In this document: piece after piece, positions 24,009 through 33,352 of the stretch
How positions within the stretch are numbered: position 1 is the first letter of the stretch
How the letters are laid out: each line of letters opens with the position of its first letter
Source of the DNA: Candidatus Sulfopaludibacter sp. SbA3
Lineage (GTDB): Bacteria; Acidobacteriota; Terriglobia; Bryobacterales; Bryobacteraceae
DNA: 35,501 nt
Reading direction: 5' to 3'
Assembly (NCBI GenBank): GCA_945893365.1
Contig: CAMDED010000074.1
Coordinates: 1-35,501 of the forward strand
Position numbers and translations under genes: made by a program
Notes under the pieces: generated by a model
The model's input: only the letters and a program-made list of their open reading frames with translations
What the model was told of the DNA's origin: nothing
The model's database searches: none

Positions 24009-25220
24009 TCACTGCGCCTCCGCCACTACCGGAAAGGCCTGCCGGCTAAGCTTGCGCCCAACGGCCAAGAGTACGTCATCAGCCTCAATTCCTTCCAGGC
24101 AGACGAGGTCCCGATCGCAAACTTCCTTGAAGCACGGGCTGCAAGGCGCGTCGCGGCGAAGCACCGTGTGGCCAAGTCCGGCAGGATGCCATCGCTGCGG
24201 AAAATCGCGAGCGCCGAAAATGCTAACGGTCGGCGTCCCGACCGCGCCAGCAATGTGCATCGGTCCCGTGTCGTTTCCGACGTACAGAGATGCCCGCTCG
24301 AGCAAAGCGGCCATTTGCGGCAAATCGATCCGGTCACAGAGCATGATCGGTTTTTCATGCATCCGCCCGGCAACTTCTTCAACCAGGGAAAGCTCCGACG
24401 AACTTCCCGTGAGCACGACGCGAGATCCCCAGCGGCGGATAATTTCGTCGGCGACCCGGGCGTACCGCTCTCCCGGCCACCGGTTCGTCTGTCGTTTTGC
24501 TCCGCAGTGCATGACGACATAGCGTTCGTCTTCATTGATGCCGAGGCGTCGAAGCAACTCGGCAATCTGATTCCGGCCCGCGTCCGAAACAGGCAATAAT
24601 ACGTCGCGGAATGAATCGAGCGAAAGTTCAGACGCCACCGAGCGGTAAATCCGCAGGGACTCTTGTACTTGGGGAATGTATAGTGCCTGCTCCCGCAGGA
24701 ACAGCGCGTGCTGGGAAACTTCGAAGCCGACTGCGAAGCGGCAGCCCGCCAATCTTGCCACAATCATGTTTCGCAGCTCGTCTCGGGGCTTGGACTGCTG
24801 ATTCGGCAGCTCGATGAAAAGATCGAATCGGCCTTTCCGCAGCCGCCGCAACAGCCGCACGCGCCCATTCCAACTGCGCACATCCGGTGTGTAGTAGACC
24901 AACAGCTCGTCGAACCACTTGCCCTCCGGAAGAATTTGCCCGGCGCCTGGCGCGCCCTGCCGGCCCGGTGATGTCAGCAGTGCGATGTGCGCTTCCGGGA
25001 ACCTCGCGCGGATTGCGTCCAGCGTCGGCAGCGTCACGAGTATGTCGCCGATATTCCCAATGCGGAACACGAGAATTCGGCGAATCGCCGCATCGCCCGA
25101 GGCTCGTCGAACCCGATGAAAGAGAGCGGACAGGACTGCCCACAAGAGAAGTCGCGCCCCGGCATGTGAGGCCCTGATCCACCCGAGCTTCGCCCGCGCC
25201 TGCCAACCGACTGGAGTCAC
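24009..25220 (-). CDS. GT9-family (ADP-heptose:LPS heptosyltransferase-like) glycosyltransferase
   Basis: A 403-residue GT-B enzyme of the heptosyltransferase family. The N-terminal domain begins RRILVFRIGNIGDILVTLPT, the acceptor-side signature of WaaC/WaaF/WaaQ. The donor site shows VVMHCGAKRQTNRWP, VVLTGSSSE and LYVGNDTGPMHIAGAVGTP. A cysteine-rich end, PCSPCFKEVCDRDLVCL, is common in GT9 proteins. Roughly 45 extra N-terminal residues precede the fold. Its ATG overlaps the stop of a truncated heptose kinase gene, and a broken gmhB follows, so its donor supply from this locus appears lost. It may use heptose made elsewhere, have switched donor, or be on the way out. Confidence 0.88.
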   Translation of the reverse strand: MTPVGWQARAKLGWIRASHAGARLLLWAVLSALFHRVRRASGDAAIRRILVFRIGNIGDILVTLPTLDAIRARFPEAHIALLTSPGRQGAPGAGQILPEGKWFDELLVYYTPDVRSWNGRVRLLRRLRKGRFDLFIELPNQQSKPRDELRNMIVARLAGCRFAVGFEVSQHALFLREQALYIPQVQESLRIYRSVASELSLDSFRDVLLPVSDAGRNQIAELLRRLGINEDERYVVMHCGAKRQTNRWPGERYARVADEIIRRWGSRVVLTGSSSELSLVEEVAGRMHEKPIMLCDRIDLPQMAALLERASLYVGNDTGPMHIAGAVGTPTVSIFGARDFPQRWHPAGLGHTVLRRDAPCSPCFKEVCDRDLVCLEGIEADDVLLAVGRKLSRQAFPVVAEAQ

Positions 25221-25543
25221 CTGGCGCTCCTTTCCACAGAAATGGGCAGTGCGTCCTCGAGGATGTTTTGAAGCGTCGCCGCCGTGACCGTGGCGGTTCC
25301 TACTTGCTCCACGGCAATGCCCCCGGCGACGTTGGCAAGATACGCCCCCATCCGCAAAGAGCCGCCGGCGCCCAGCGCCAACCCAATTGTCGCAATGACC
25401 ATATCCCCTTCGCCGGTTGCGCCGTAGACCCCACGGGCCGCCGCCAGGTGGATCGCGGAATCCCTTTCGAACGGCTTCAGTACACGGTGGTTCCGAAAAC
25501 CGTTTAGGATGCCGATTGCGCCGACTGAGTCCACTTTATTCAC
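25217..25543 (-). pseudogene. hldA/rfaE1-type heptose kinase, C-terminal remnant
   Basis: A 108-codon frame. From about residue 30 it matches the end of PfkB-family D-glycero-beta-D-manno-heptose-7-phosphate kinases: ARGVYGATGEGDMVIATIG holds the anion-hole Gly-x-Gly-Asp with the catalytic Asp, and AYLANVAGGIAVEQVGTATV is the family's closing helix. Normal kinases of this type have about 320 residues, so at least the first two thirds are gone. The first 30 residues look unrelated. The GTG at 25543 has no convincing ribosome site. The stop overlaps the GT9 start, the usual coupling of an intact operon. Probably non-functional. Confidence 0.65.
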
Positions 25544-25629
25544 GAGTTAGCGCTCATGAGCGGGTGCCCGCGTCCGCCCTATAAGCGAGGCTTCCGGACC
25601 GCAAGACTTGACTTGGAGAGGTCATCCTT

Positions 25630-26760
25630 TCAGTTTGCGCTTTCGGCATTCAGTAATGTCCGGAATTCTTCCACCAAGCGCTCGCGCCCGAAACGCTCGA
25701 TGGCTCGAAGTCTGGCATTGGCCCCCAATAAAAGCCGAAATGATGGGTATTCAATGAGACGGGAAATCGCCACCGCGATCTCCTCGGGACGCCCCGCCTC
25801 CACCAACAAGCCGTTCACCTCGTGCTCAACGATCTCCGGCAAACCACCCACGCGGGTCACGATGGCCGGCTTACCGAAAAACCCGGCTTCGATTGCGGTC
25901 AAAGGAAATGCCTCCGTTGTCTTGCTGGGCATCACACAGACATCCAGGTTCGGATAGATGTGACGGCGGTCAGACACGAAATCATGCCATTTTACCCAAT
26001 CCGCGACGCCCAACTCGACTCCCCTTTGGATAAGTTCATTCTTGTATCGGGCGGCGCCTTTGCCGAAGATATGCAGCTCCACTGCGGAATGTCTTCGGGC
26101 AACCAGGGCAAAAGCTTCCAGCAGATCCCCGTGTCCCTTCCAGGCGCCCACTTGCCCCACAATACCGATCCGAAAGCACTGGGAAGGCGGCGGGGGTGGA
26201 TCTGCCGAACTCGCCGGATCTGTAATCCCGTTGTGGATCACCCTGATCTTCGACTCGCTAATTCCTATCTTCCGCAGGGAGCACGCAGTCGCCTGAGACA
26301 CACAGACAAACGAATCGAGTCGGCGCTCGAACCAACCGAATACTCTACGGTATTGAGGGAGATCCGGAATAAGGTCGTGCAACCAGAACACGTCCCGCTC
26401 CGGCCGCAGGAACGGAAGCAACAATAGCACGTGGTGCCAGTTGGTATGAATAACTTTTTTAGGTCTCAAACGCCGCAGGACTTGGAAATAGCCCCAAACC
26501 AGACCGGGCCACCGCCATATCTGTTCGGCCGTCATGCTCAGGCATCTCTTCGTCAAAGTAGCCGAGATAAAGCCGATGGGCAGTATATAGGCTGGAAGCC
26601 GGAGTAGCTTCAGCCGATCCCCAAAATCACCGCTGCTCCAGAAGCTGACAATGAATGAAACAGATTGCCCTTGCTGAGCCAATCCATTGCCCAATTCGAG
26701 GGCCATGATCTCTTTTCCCGAAACCATCCCAGCGCCGCAGACGATCAGAATTTCACGCAT
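25630..26760 (-). CDS. GT4-type glycosyltransferase
   Basis: A 376-residue GT-B enzyme. It begins MREILIVCGAGMVSGKEIMA. The C-terminal domain has FRIGIVGQVGAWKGHGDLL and the donor-site PSKTTEAFPLTAIEAGFFGK with the E-x7-E spacing, followed by VGGLPEIVEHEVNGLLV. The start is taken at ATG 26760, since AAAGGA lies six bases ahead; the frame also offers ATG 26775. A proline run (positions about 200) links the two domains. It sits 80 bases after the polymerase gene, the widest gap in this part of the operon. Donor and acceptor are unknown. Confidence 0.87.
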   Translation of the reverse strand: MREILIVCGAGMVSGKEIMALELGNGLAQQGQSVSFIVSFWSSGDFGDRLKLLRLPAYILPIGFISATLTKRCLSMTAEQIWRWPGLVWGYFQVLRRLRPKKVIHTNWHHVLLLLPFLRPERDVFWLHDLIPDLPQYRRVFGWFERRLDSFVCVSQATACSLRKIGISESKIRVIHNGITDPASSADPPPPPSQCFRIGIVGQVGAWKGHGDLLEAFALVARRHSAVELHIFGKGAARYKNELIQRGVELGVADWVKWHDFVSDRRHIYPNLDVCVMPSKTTEAFPLTAIEAGFFGKPAIVTRVGGLPEIVEHEVNGLLVEAGRPEEIAVAISRLIEYPSFRLLLGANARLRAIERFGRERLVEEFRTLLNAESAN

Positions 26761-26840
26761 TTCAGATCCTTTCATTGTAAGCGCGCAACTAGACTAGACC
26801 TATGTGATCGTACAGAAAAGCAAACGCCCACGAAGTCTTT

Positions 26841-28358
26841 TCAATGGCTGGGCCGGGCGCGTAACCGCCCCATGGCCGAAGCCCGCTGCGGCGTTTTTCG
26901 AAAAGCACCGGCGCCTGCCAGTCGCCCTCGGATCACGGGGAGAAATACAAGAATCGTCAAGAGCACACGCTGAACCAAGCCGCCCAAATACTGGGCCATT
27001 TGCGCTTGGATTCCGATCATTTCCGGCAGAAGAGCGAGCCCGATCGCCAGGAACAGTGCGCTAGAGCCTCTCGCGGCAAAAGACCGTTCGTAGATGCCCA
27101 ATACAACCCCTATCCCGAACATGATGCCAACCACTCCCGGCCAGCCGAAATTAATGTAAGCTTCCCCCAAACATCCAATGCCGATGGAGGTTGTGCCAAG
27201 ATCTTGCTCGGCCGTCAAGCCAAACACTACTTGGTAGTATTGGTTGGCTTCATTCATGCTGGGTTTGTCGGGCCACACAAACCGCGGGATCAACGTCAGC
27301 GCCAGATACGAGTAGCTCGATCCTTCCAGAAAAGGGACCTCCTTGGGCGTTACGTCGATCACATGGGCAACTTGGGTGAGCAGGGAGGTCCGTTCCAGAC
27401 TTTCGGCAGCGAGTGCACCCGGCCCGCCGCCACTCGAGGACTCCATTGCCTCGGACCACTTCGAAGCCGATTCATTCACCCAAAGCATGACTCCTTCTAC
27501 AATTCCCCCGCTCGCTCCTTCTGTATACCAGTAACTCTTGCGGAAAGTATTCTTTCCGACCTGCAGAAAGAGTACCGCGGCCACGGACACCGCGATCAGC
27601 GTCCAGGGAATTTTGCGGCGGACCAAAAAGTAGGTTGCTCCGCAAATCAGGCCCAAGTTCACTATGGAGCCCATCCAGCCCGAAGCCAACCCCAAAACGA
27701 TTTTGACGGGGAAATAGATACATAAAAGGAAACGATCCACCGGGCTCCCCTTCCCTTCCAGATATCTTCGCAGCAGGAGCATCAAGGCGACAGTCGGCAC
27801 AATCGAGATCAGAATCTCCATAATCTGCCGGCCCCCCGTTCCTAACATCCCGGTTGCGCCGGGTGCGAGGCTGGCCAATGTTCCCATCACCAGAATCAAT
27901 CGGACATAGGCCCAACTGGTGGGGTCATCCATTAGTTGAGGTTGGCGCGATGGAACCAGGACGGGCAGTTGAAGTTTCATGCCCGTCCACATGCACAGCA
28001 CGCCAACGAGGGTCAGGCGCAAGGTTCCGGTAATAAGGTCTTCGGTGGCTGGGACGCTACCACGACCAAACTGCATCAGTCGATCCGTCCAGAACATGGC
28101 GGGCGTGAAGTACCACCAGTACGTAAGCCCCACGATCGCAAAGACCGGTAGACCGCCGCGCTTCCGTTGCTTCCACGCCAGAAACGAGCCCCAAGGGAAG
28201 AGGAAGAGAAGGAACGAACACAACGCCTGCTCTCCCGTCACCGGACTCGCGCGTGTGGCCCATAGGATTGCGGTTACCGCCAGCGCCGGCAGGAACAACG
28301 AAAATGGCGTTAGCGAGAACGTTCTAGGACGCGAACGATTTTCCAAGATCTTAGTCAA
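26841..28358 (-). CDS. Wzy-type oligosaccharide repeat-unit polymerase (membrane)
   Basis: A 505-residue protein with about ten to twelve membrane segments, beginning after a basic N-terminus (ILENRSRPRTFSLTP). A large extracytoplasmic loop lies at about 290-385 and includes SYSYLALTLIPRFVWPDKPS. That motif, with GCLGEAYINFGWPGVVGIM after it, is typical of O-antigen polymerases of the Wzy-like group found in exosortase-type exopolysaccharide loci. It would join repeat units on undecaprenyl diphosphate in the periplasm. The gene begins one base after the acyltransferase stop. It has no visible similarity to the ligase-type protein at 11807-13246, so the two are not recent copies. Confidence 0.8.
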   Translation of the reverse strand: MTKILENRSRPRTFSLTPFSLFLPALAVTAILWATRASPVTGEQALCSFLLFLFPWGSFLAWKQRKRGGLPVFAIVGLTYWWYFTPAMFWTDRLMQFGRGSVPATEDLITGTLRLTLVGVLCMWTGMKLQLPVLVPSRQPQLMDDPTSWAYVRLILVMGTLASLAPGATGMLGTGGRQIMEILISIVPTVALMLLLRRYLEGKGSPVDRFLLCIYFPVKIVLGLASGWMGSIVNLGLICGATYFLVRRKIPWTLIAVSVAAVLFLQVGKNTFRKSYWYTEGASGGIVEGVMLWVNESASKWSEAMESSSGGGPGALAAESLERTSLLTQVAHVIDVTPKEVPFLEGSSYSYLALTLIPRFVWPDKPSMNEANQYYQVVFGLTAEQDLGTTSIGIGCLGEAYINFGWPGVVGIMFGIGVVLGIYERSFAARGSSALFLAIGLALLPEMIGIQAQMAQYLGGLVQRVLLTILVFLPVIRGRLAGAGAFRKTPQRASAMGRLRARPSH

Positions 28359-28359
28359 C

Positions 28360-29499
28360 TCAAGCCTCTACCTGAGACGCTCGATTCCTGGGAGATCCGG
28401 CCCTTCTTGCTAGCCGGTGAGAAGGCTTTTCGATCACGACGTAAAACAAATACGATACGCCCAGCGTGAAGCCCATCAGGAGACACCAATCGACAAGGTA
28501 ACCGAAGCTCGGAATTCGTAGCTTTGAAAAAATTGTCGAGGCGGGATAGTGCATTAGATACAGCGAATAACTCCATGCGCCGGCGGAAATGAGGACGGCT
28601 GCCGGAGCGCGGCCCCTGGCGTAGGCGATTTCACGTTTGATCCAGAAGTACGCCAGGATGCCGAACCAAAGCATGGTTTGGGATAAGCGAATATCCGCAT
28701 GGAAATGTAGCATGCTGCAAACCCAACTGCCCGCCCACACATAAAACCTCCATTTCCAGATGGTCCATGACGATTCTACCGAGGGTAGCCTGTCAACTTG
28801 CTCTGCAAGAAGACAACCGAGAAGCCACACGGGAAACGGAATCAGGGCGGCCACCAAAGGGTTGTAGTCCCCCCAATCCGGCGCATTGAAGCGAGTCGCC
28901 GCCGTTAGAGCCCCTATTGCAAAGGTGATCGGTAACAGTACGGACCAGCCTATGAGTTTTCGAACCCAACGGATTGCGGGGTACACCGCGTAGTATATTT
29001 CCTCAAAGACAAGACTCCATAGCACGCTCTGGTAAAGGATCGAGTGCGCGCCAAACACCGGTTGCCGGTTGCCGGCGAGCCGAAATATGATGACGAAAGC
29101 AAATACAGGCAACAGGATACGGATATATCGCCTCGCATAGTAACGGCCCACCGCGAGACGCCGGTCATACCGGTATGGAACATGTATGCAGAATCCGGAG
29201 ATTACGAAGAACCCGATAACCGCGGGAACGCCGCAAACGAGCGAGCTCCAGCCGCGAACAAAGATTCTGCCCAGCATTGTGCCTTGATCCATTCCGGCGA
29301 AGAGTGGGAAGACCCCTAAATGACCCATCACCACCCAGAAAGCCAGAATAATGCGCAGCGCATCGAGAATCGCATAGTGCTCCCGTCCGCTTACAACCGC
29401 CGCATCAGGTTGATTCGGCATTTGACGGACGGGATCTGCGGACACGGAGGATCGCTCCGGACCGGCAGATAGACATTCATCGATATCGGGAGATTTCAT
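28360..29499 (-). CDS. Membrane acyltransferase, OafA/type 3 family
   Basis: A 379-residue integral membrane protein of the acyltransferase-3 family, which adds acetyl or similar groups to sugars on the periplasmic side. A 40-residue polar N-terminus precedes the first helix HYAILDALRIILAFWVVMGH, which carries the family's conserved Arg and the catalytic His. VIGFFVISGFCIHVPYRYDR and YYARRYIRILLPVF are the next signatures. SYSLYLMHYPAS and VIEKPSHRLARR close the domain. About ten helices are visible. It overlaps the preceding GT4 gene by four bases. No SGNH esterase domain is fused to it. Confidence 0.9.
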   Translation of the reverse strand: MKSPDIDECLSAGPERSSVSADPVRQMPNQPDAAVVSGREHYAILDALRIILAFWVVMGHLGVFPLFAGMDQGTMLGRIFVRGWSSLVCGVPAVIGFFVISGFCIHVPYRYDRRLAVGRYYARRYIRILLPVFAFVIIFRLAGNRQPVFGAHSILYQSVLWSLVFEEIYYAVYPAIRWVRKLIGWSVLLPITFAIGALTAATRFNAPDWGDYNPLVAALIPFPVWLLGCLLAEQVDRLPSVESSWTIWKWRFYVWAGSWVCSMLHFHADIRLSQTMLWFGILAYFWIKREIAYARGRAPAAVLISAGAWSYSLYLMHYPASTIFSKLRIPSFGYLVDWCLLMGFTLGVSYLFYVVIEKPSHRLARRAGSPRNRASQVEA

Positions 29500-30716
29500 G
29501 AAGCGAGAAGATTGAGATCGACAGGCGATCGATCGAGTGCGTCGCGATACGCACGAACGATGGAGGTGACGCTTTCTGAAATCGTGGGGGGCGTCAATCG
29601 CTTACCGCCTCTCCGGCCCAAATCGAGCAGCTTCGCCGCAAGCATGGGAATATTGGACAGGGCGAATGATCCGGAGTCTCCGGCCAATTCCTCCGCGCAC
29701 CCGCATGCATCGCTGACCAGACACGGGAGACCGCTTGCCAGTGCTTCGTTAACCACTAGACCCCACGTTTCCCCGTGATCGCTAGGTAGCGCCAGGCAGT
29801 CCGCCGCCACGTACGCTTGTGAGATTTCAGTCTGGTTCAAAAACCCGGCGAACGAAGCGGGAGGCAAGTGCGTCCGATCGATCGTGTGCTGCCGCAGCGG
29901 AAACTCGGCATCGAATACCACACGGCAGGAGCGGCGAAGTTCGGCACCTAAGGATCCGGATCCGGCGAACAATAAGTGCAGTTCTGGCAGTAGACCTTTT
30001 TCCCCAAGCTGCCGTGCGGCTCCAACGAGATCCATCGGACGCTTCTTCGCAATAAATTTTCCGCAAAAGAGCACACAGAATGCCGCTTCCGGAATGCCCC
30101 AGCGGCGGCGCAACTCCGCACGCCTCGGCTGAAGTTCCGCCGCTTGGCGGGCGAAGCGGTCATTGTCTACCGCATACGGGGCCGGGTAGAGACGAGACTC
30201 GGTTACGCCGAAGTTTTGATACAAGCGGCGGTTCGCGGCGCCGATATAAAGGAATCGGTCCACCCGGTGGAAGAGCCACCCCAGCTGGGCCCGTTTCAAC
30301 CCGCGCTTCCATGTGGGCTGAGGCGCAAGGTCGTTGCTTTCGCCGCGTAGCCAGACCTCCACGCCAGCTGCCCTTGCCTCCCAAACCGCCTGCCAGTAGG
30401 CCGCCACCTGCCACCCTTGAATCCAGAGGGCGCTTGCGCCGCTCGCCCGCAGCCGGTCCCGCAAACTCTCCTGCAGCCGGCATTTCCAGAACGCGGCCGG
30501 CGTGGAACCCTCCACGGCGGTCAGAAATCGATGTGGGTAGCCGGACAGAGTGTCGATATCCCACGCAAAAGTGCGGCCGAACTCCCGGTCCGGGCTTAGA
30601 CGGGTCCCATGATCGGTCACATACCAGACTTCGAAGGGGACGCGCCCGTCCAGCGCCAGTGCCTGCCACAGCGGCACTTGATATTGAATCGGGTGAGTGG
30701 TGAGAATCGCAAGCAT
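29496..30716 (-). CDS. GT4-type glycosyltransferase
   Basis: A 406-residue GT-B enzyme beginning MLAILTTHPIQYQVPLWQAL, a start seen in a subgroup of polysaccharide GT4 enzymes. The C-terminal Rossmann fold opens with FCVLFCGKFIAKKRPMDLV, and the donor site is PSDHGETWGLVVNEALASGLP (shown here in part) with the E-x7-E spacing. The ATG at 30716 uses the last base of the preceding TGA (TGATG), so translation is coupled to the double glycosyltransferase upstream. The frame extends 17 codons further into that gene without homology-like sequence. The function partner is likely the same growing repeat unit. Confidence 0.87.
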   Translation of the reverse strand: MLAILTTHPIQYQVPLWQALALDGRVPFEVWYVTDHGTRLSPDREFGRTFAWDIDTLSGYPHRFLTAVEGSTPAAFWKCRLQESLRDRLRASGASALWIQGWQVAAYWQAVWEARAAGVEVWLRGESNDLAPQPTWKRGLKRAQLGWLFHRVDRFLYIGAANRRLYQNFGVTESRLYPAPYAVDNDRFARQAAELQPRRAELRRRWGIPEAAFCVLFCGKFIAKKRPMDLVGAARQLGEKGLLPELHLLFAGSGSLGAELRRSCRVVFDAEFPLRQHTIDRTHLPPASFAGFLNQTEISQAYVAADCLALPSDHGETWGLVVNEALASGLPCLVSDACGCAEELAGDSGSFALSNIPMLAAKLLDLGRRGGKRLTPPTISESVTSIVRAYRDALDRSPVDLNLLAS

Positions 30717-33352
30717 CAGACCACCTGCCGGAGTAAGTCCATCCAGCGGTTTCCGTATATTTCCCACGAGAAGCTTTCCGCGCGGCGGCGAGCGGCCTGC
30801 GACATACGAGGCAGCTCGGCGGGTGCATCAATGAACCGCTCCATCGCATCCTGTAGCGCCTCAGCGTCACCGGCAGGGATAACATAACCTTCAACTCCAT
30901 CGGTTATCAAGTCCCCGCCGCCCGAAGCCTCAGTCCCTATGACGGGCAGACCCGCGGCCAAGGCTTCGAGTTGCACTTGCGCCAATCCTTCAAAGTAGCT
31001 GGGGAACACGAGCACATCGCATTCGCGAAGCAAGCTCGGCAGTTGCCGGTGCGGAACTTTACCCATCAGCCGTAAGCCCGGCAGCACTGGGATCAGTCGC
31101 GCATGCTGCTCGCTCACTGGACCGACCAGCCACAACTCGGCAGTCTTCGGCGCCAACGAATGCCACGCCCGCACCAGCAAAGGTACACCTTTGCGGGCGC
31201 TTAAAGATCCCACGAAGACGAACCGGAGCGGCCGCGGCACATCGCAGTGCGGGGCCGGGCGGAACAGTTCAAGATCCACCCCGAACGGAATCACCACAAT
31301 CTTATCCGCTTGAACTCCGTTCTCGATCAAGGTTGCGCGGACAAACGAGCTGGGCACCACAATCCTCTCAGCGTAGCGGTGTTCCTTTGTTTCGCAGAGT
31401 ACTAACGCGTCCAGCCTGGGAAGGCAATTCTCTAGCCATTCCGGGAATTGCTGACGTAGCATTGGCATGAGCCGCTGAAAACTCGACGGGTGTCCGATGC
31501 TTCGATCGAGGATAAACGTACGGCCGAGAGCCAAGGCTCTCTCAGCTAACAGCCAGGAAGACGTATCGAAGCCGATGACAACATTGCTATTGGCAAGTTC
31601 CCGCTGTGGGATGCGGCCCTGGAATGCCGCGTTCCGCTCGAACATCACTGTCTGATCGTCATGGCCTGCGCGCAGCCGGCGAAGCGCGCGCCACTCACCG
31701 AGCGGCAGAATGCGAATTTCGTTCGTTGAGACGCCCTCCAAACGACGATTGGACAGTTGGCGTTGCACCGGCATGGGCAGGCGCCTGATGCATCGCCCAA
31801 GCCGGCTGTCCGGAACATAAGCCATGCCTGTCCAAAACCTGCTGAGGCACCCGTGCCGATGAAGCTCCGCGGCGAGCCGGAACGAGTATTGGGTTCCCGG
31901 ATGGACTAAAAGGGCCTTGATCTGACCGGACTTGTTGGGAATTGATGATTCCGGCCGCACACAAGGTGCGCCGTTCTCGCGGGGAGACCGATATTCTACG
32001 GCATCTGCCCGCCTTTCGCCAGCGTCCGCCAAATCGGCGCCCCGCGCGGAAACCGATCGGTCCTCAGCGTTGTGAGCATCACTCATGACCTGCCGGAGGA
32101 TGTCGATCCACCGTTCTCCATACGAGTCCCAGGAATACCGCTCCGCACATCGGCGAGCCGCCTGCGACATGCGCGCCAGGGTGTCCCGCGAATCGATGAA
32201 CCGCCGCATCGCATCCCTTAGAGCCTCGGCATTTCCGGTTGGGACTACCAAGCCTTCGACACCATCCGCGATCAGATCCGGCGCGCCCGTCGCATCGGTG
32301 GCGATGATTGGCAGACCCGCTGCCATTGCCTCGAGAAGCACTGCTCCGAAGCCTTCAAAGTAGCTGGGGAATACCAGCACATCGCACTGACGAAGCAAGC
32401 CCGGCAGCTCCCGGCGCCCCACCTTGCCCATCATGCGCAAGCCTGAGAGCGTCGGAATCAGTCGCGCATTTCGTTTGCTGACTGGGCCTGCCAGCCACAT
32501 CTCGGCATTAACTCGTCCTAGCGAGCGCCAAACCTGCAAGAGCAATGGCACCCCTTTCCGGACTCCCACCGATCCAACGAAGACAAACCGAACGGGTCGC
32601 GAAAGGTCGGGATGCGGCGCCGGCGTGAACGCGTCAAGATCCACGCCAAGCGGAACTACGACGATCTTCTGAGGTGTAACTCCGTTCTCGACTAGAGTAT
32701 TTCGTGTAAACGAACTCCCTACTGCAATTAAGCGTGCCTGCGAGTGCTCGGTGTCTTCCGCGGAAAGCAGGTGGGGCAACCGGTGCGGGCAGTCCTCAAT
32801 CCATTCTGGAAATTGTTGGTTGAGAACCGGAATAAGGCGCTCAAAAGTCCGGGGATGTCCAATCGTTCGATCGAGAATGAAGGGCCGGCCGAGCGCCGCC
32901 GCTTGATCCGCTAACAACCATGAAGCCGTGTCAACCCCAATTACGACGTCGCTATCGGCAACTTCACGTTCGGGGATACCCTGTTGGAACGCCTCATTCC
33001 GCTCGAACATCACCGTCTGATTGTCGTGTCCTGCTCGCAGCCGGCGAAGGGCAAGCAAATCTACTAGCGGTTGAGTCCGAAGTTTCTCCGTTGGTACACC
33101 GGTTAAGCGCCGGCCGTCTAGGAGGCGCCCGAGACCGCGAGGCATGGATCTTATGCCGAGCCCCAGCGTGCTGTTGGGGATGTACGCGAATCCCGTCCAA
33201 AACCGGCTTAGGCATCCGAACCGCTGAAGTTGGGCTGCGAGCCGGAAGGAATGCTGCGTTCCGGGATGGACTACAAGCGCTTTCATTTGGCGATCGGATC
33301 CCGAACCGCGAGAGTCTTGGATCCGTTTGACGGGTCTTTCCACAGTTTGCAT
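30716..33352 (-). CDS. Fusion of two tandem GT4-type glycosyltransferases
   Basis: An 878-residue protein made of two homologous GT4 enzymes: residues 23-424 and 478-878, joined by a polar linker of about 53 residues. Both begin KAL(V/L)VHPGTQ(H/Y)SFRLAA and keep the domain landmarks LSRFWTG, LRRLRAGHD(N/D)QTVMFERN and VRFVFVGS/LRFVFVGS. Both also keep a donor site PSYFEG with E-x7-E spacing. The repeat distance is 455 codons, and 1365 bases separate matching DNA segments. The second copy lacks a start Met: ATC replaces the ATG found at residue 23 of copy one. The gene starts at TGATG on the hexapeptide acyltransferase stop. Two consecutive sugar additions by one polypeptide are the simplest reading. 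Confidence 0.85.
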   Translation of the reverse strand: MQTVERPVKRIQDSRGSGSDRQMKALVVHPGTQHSFRLAAQLQRFGCLSRFWTGFAYIPNSTLGLGIRSMPRGLGRLLDGRRLTGVPTEKLRTQPLVDLLALRRLRAGHDNQTVMFERNEAFQQGIPEREVADSDVVIGVDTASWLLADQAAALGRPFILDRTIGHPRTFERLIPVLNQQFPEWIEDCPHRLPHLLSAEDTEHSQARLIAVGSSFTRNTLVENGVTPQKIVVVPLGVDLDAFTPAPHPDLSRPVRFVFVGSVGVRKGVPLLLQVWRSLGRVNAEMWLAGPVSKRNARLIPTLSGLRMMGKVGRRELPGLLRQCDVLVFPSYFEGFGAVLLEAMAAGLPIIATDATGAPDLIADGVEGLVVPTGNAEALRDAMRRFIDSRDTLARMSQAARRCAERYSWDSYGERWIDILRQVMSDAHNAEDRSVSARGADLADAGERRADAVEYRSPRENGAPCVRPESSIPNKSGQIKALLVHPGTQYSFRLAAELHRHGCLSRFWTGMAYVPDSRLGRCIRRLPMPVQRQLSNRRLEGVSTNEIRILPLGEWRALRRLRAGHDDQTVMFERNAAFQGRIPQRELANSNVVIGFDTSSWLLAERALALGRTFILDRSIGHPSSFQRLMPMLRQQFPEWLENCLPRLDALVLCETKEHRYAERIVVPSSFVRATLIENGVQADKIVVIPFGVDLELFRPAPHCDVPRPLRFVFVGSLSARKGVPLLVRAWHSLAPKTAELWLVGPVSEQHARLIPVLPGLRLMGKVPHRQLPSLLRECDVLVFPSYFEGLAQVQLEALAAGLPVIGTEASGGGDLITDGVEGYVIPAGDAEALQDAMERFIDAPAELPRMSQAARRRAESFSWEIYGNRWMDLLRQVV

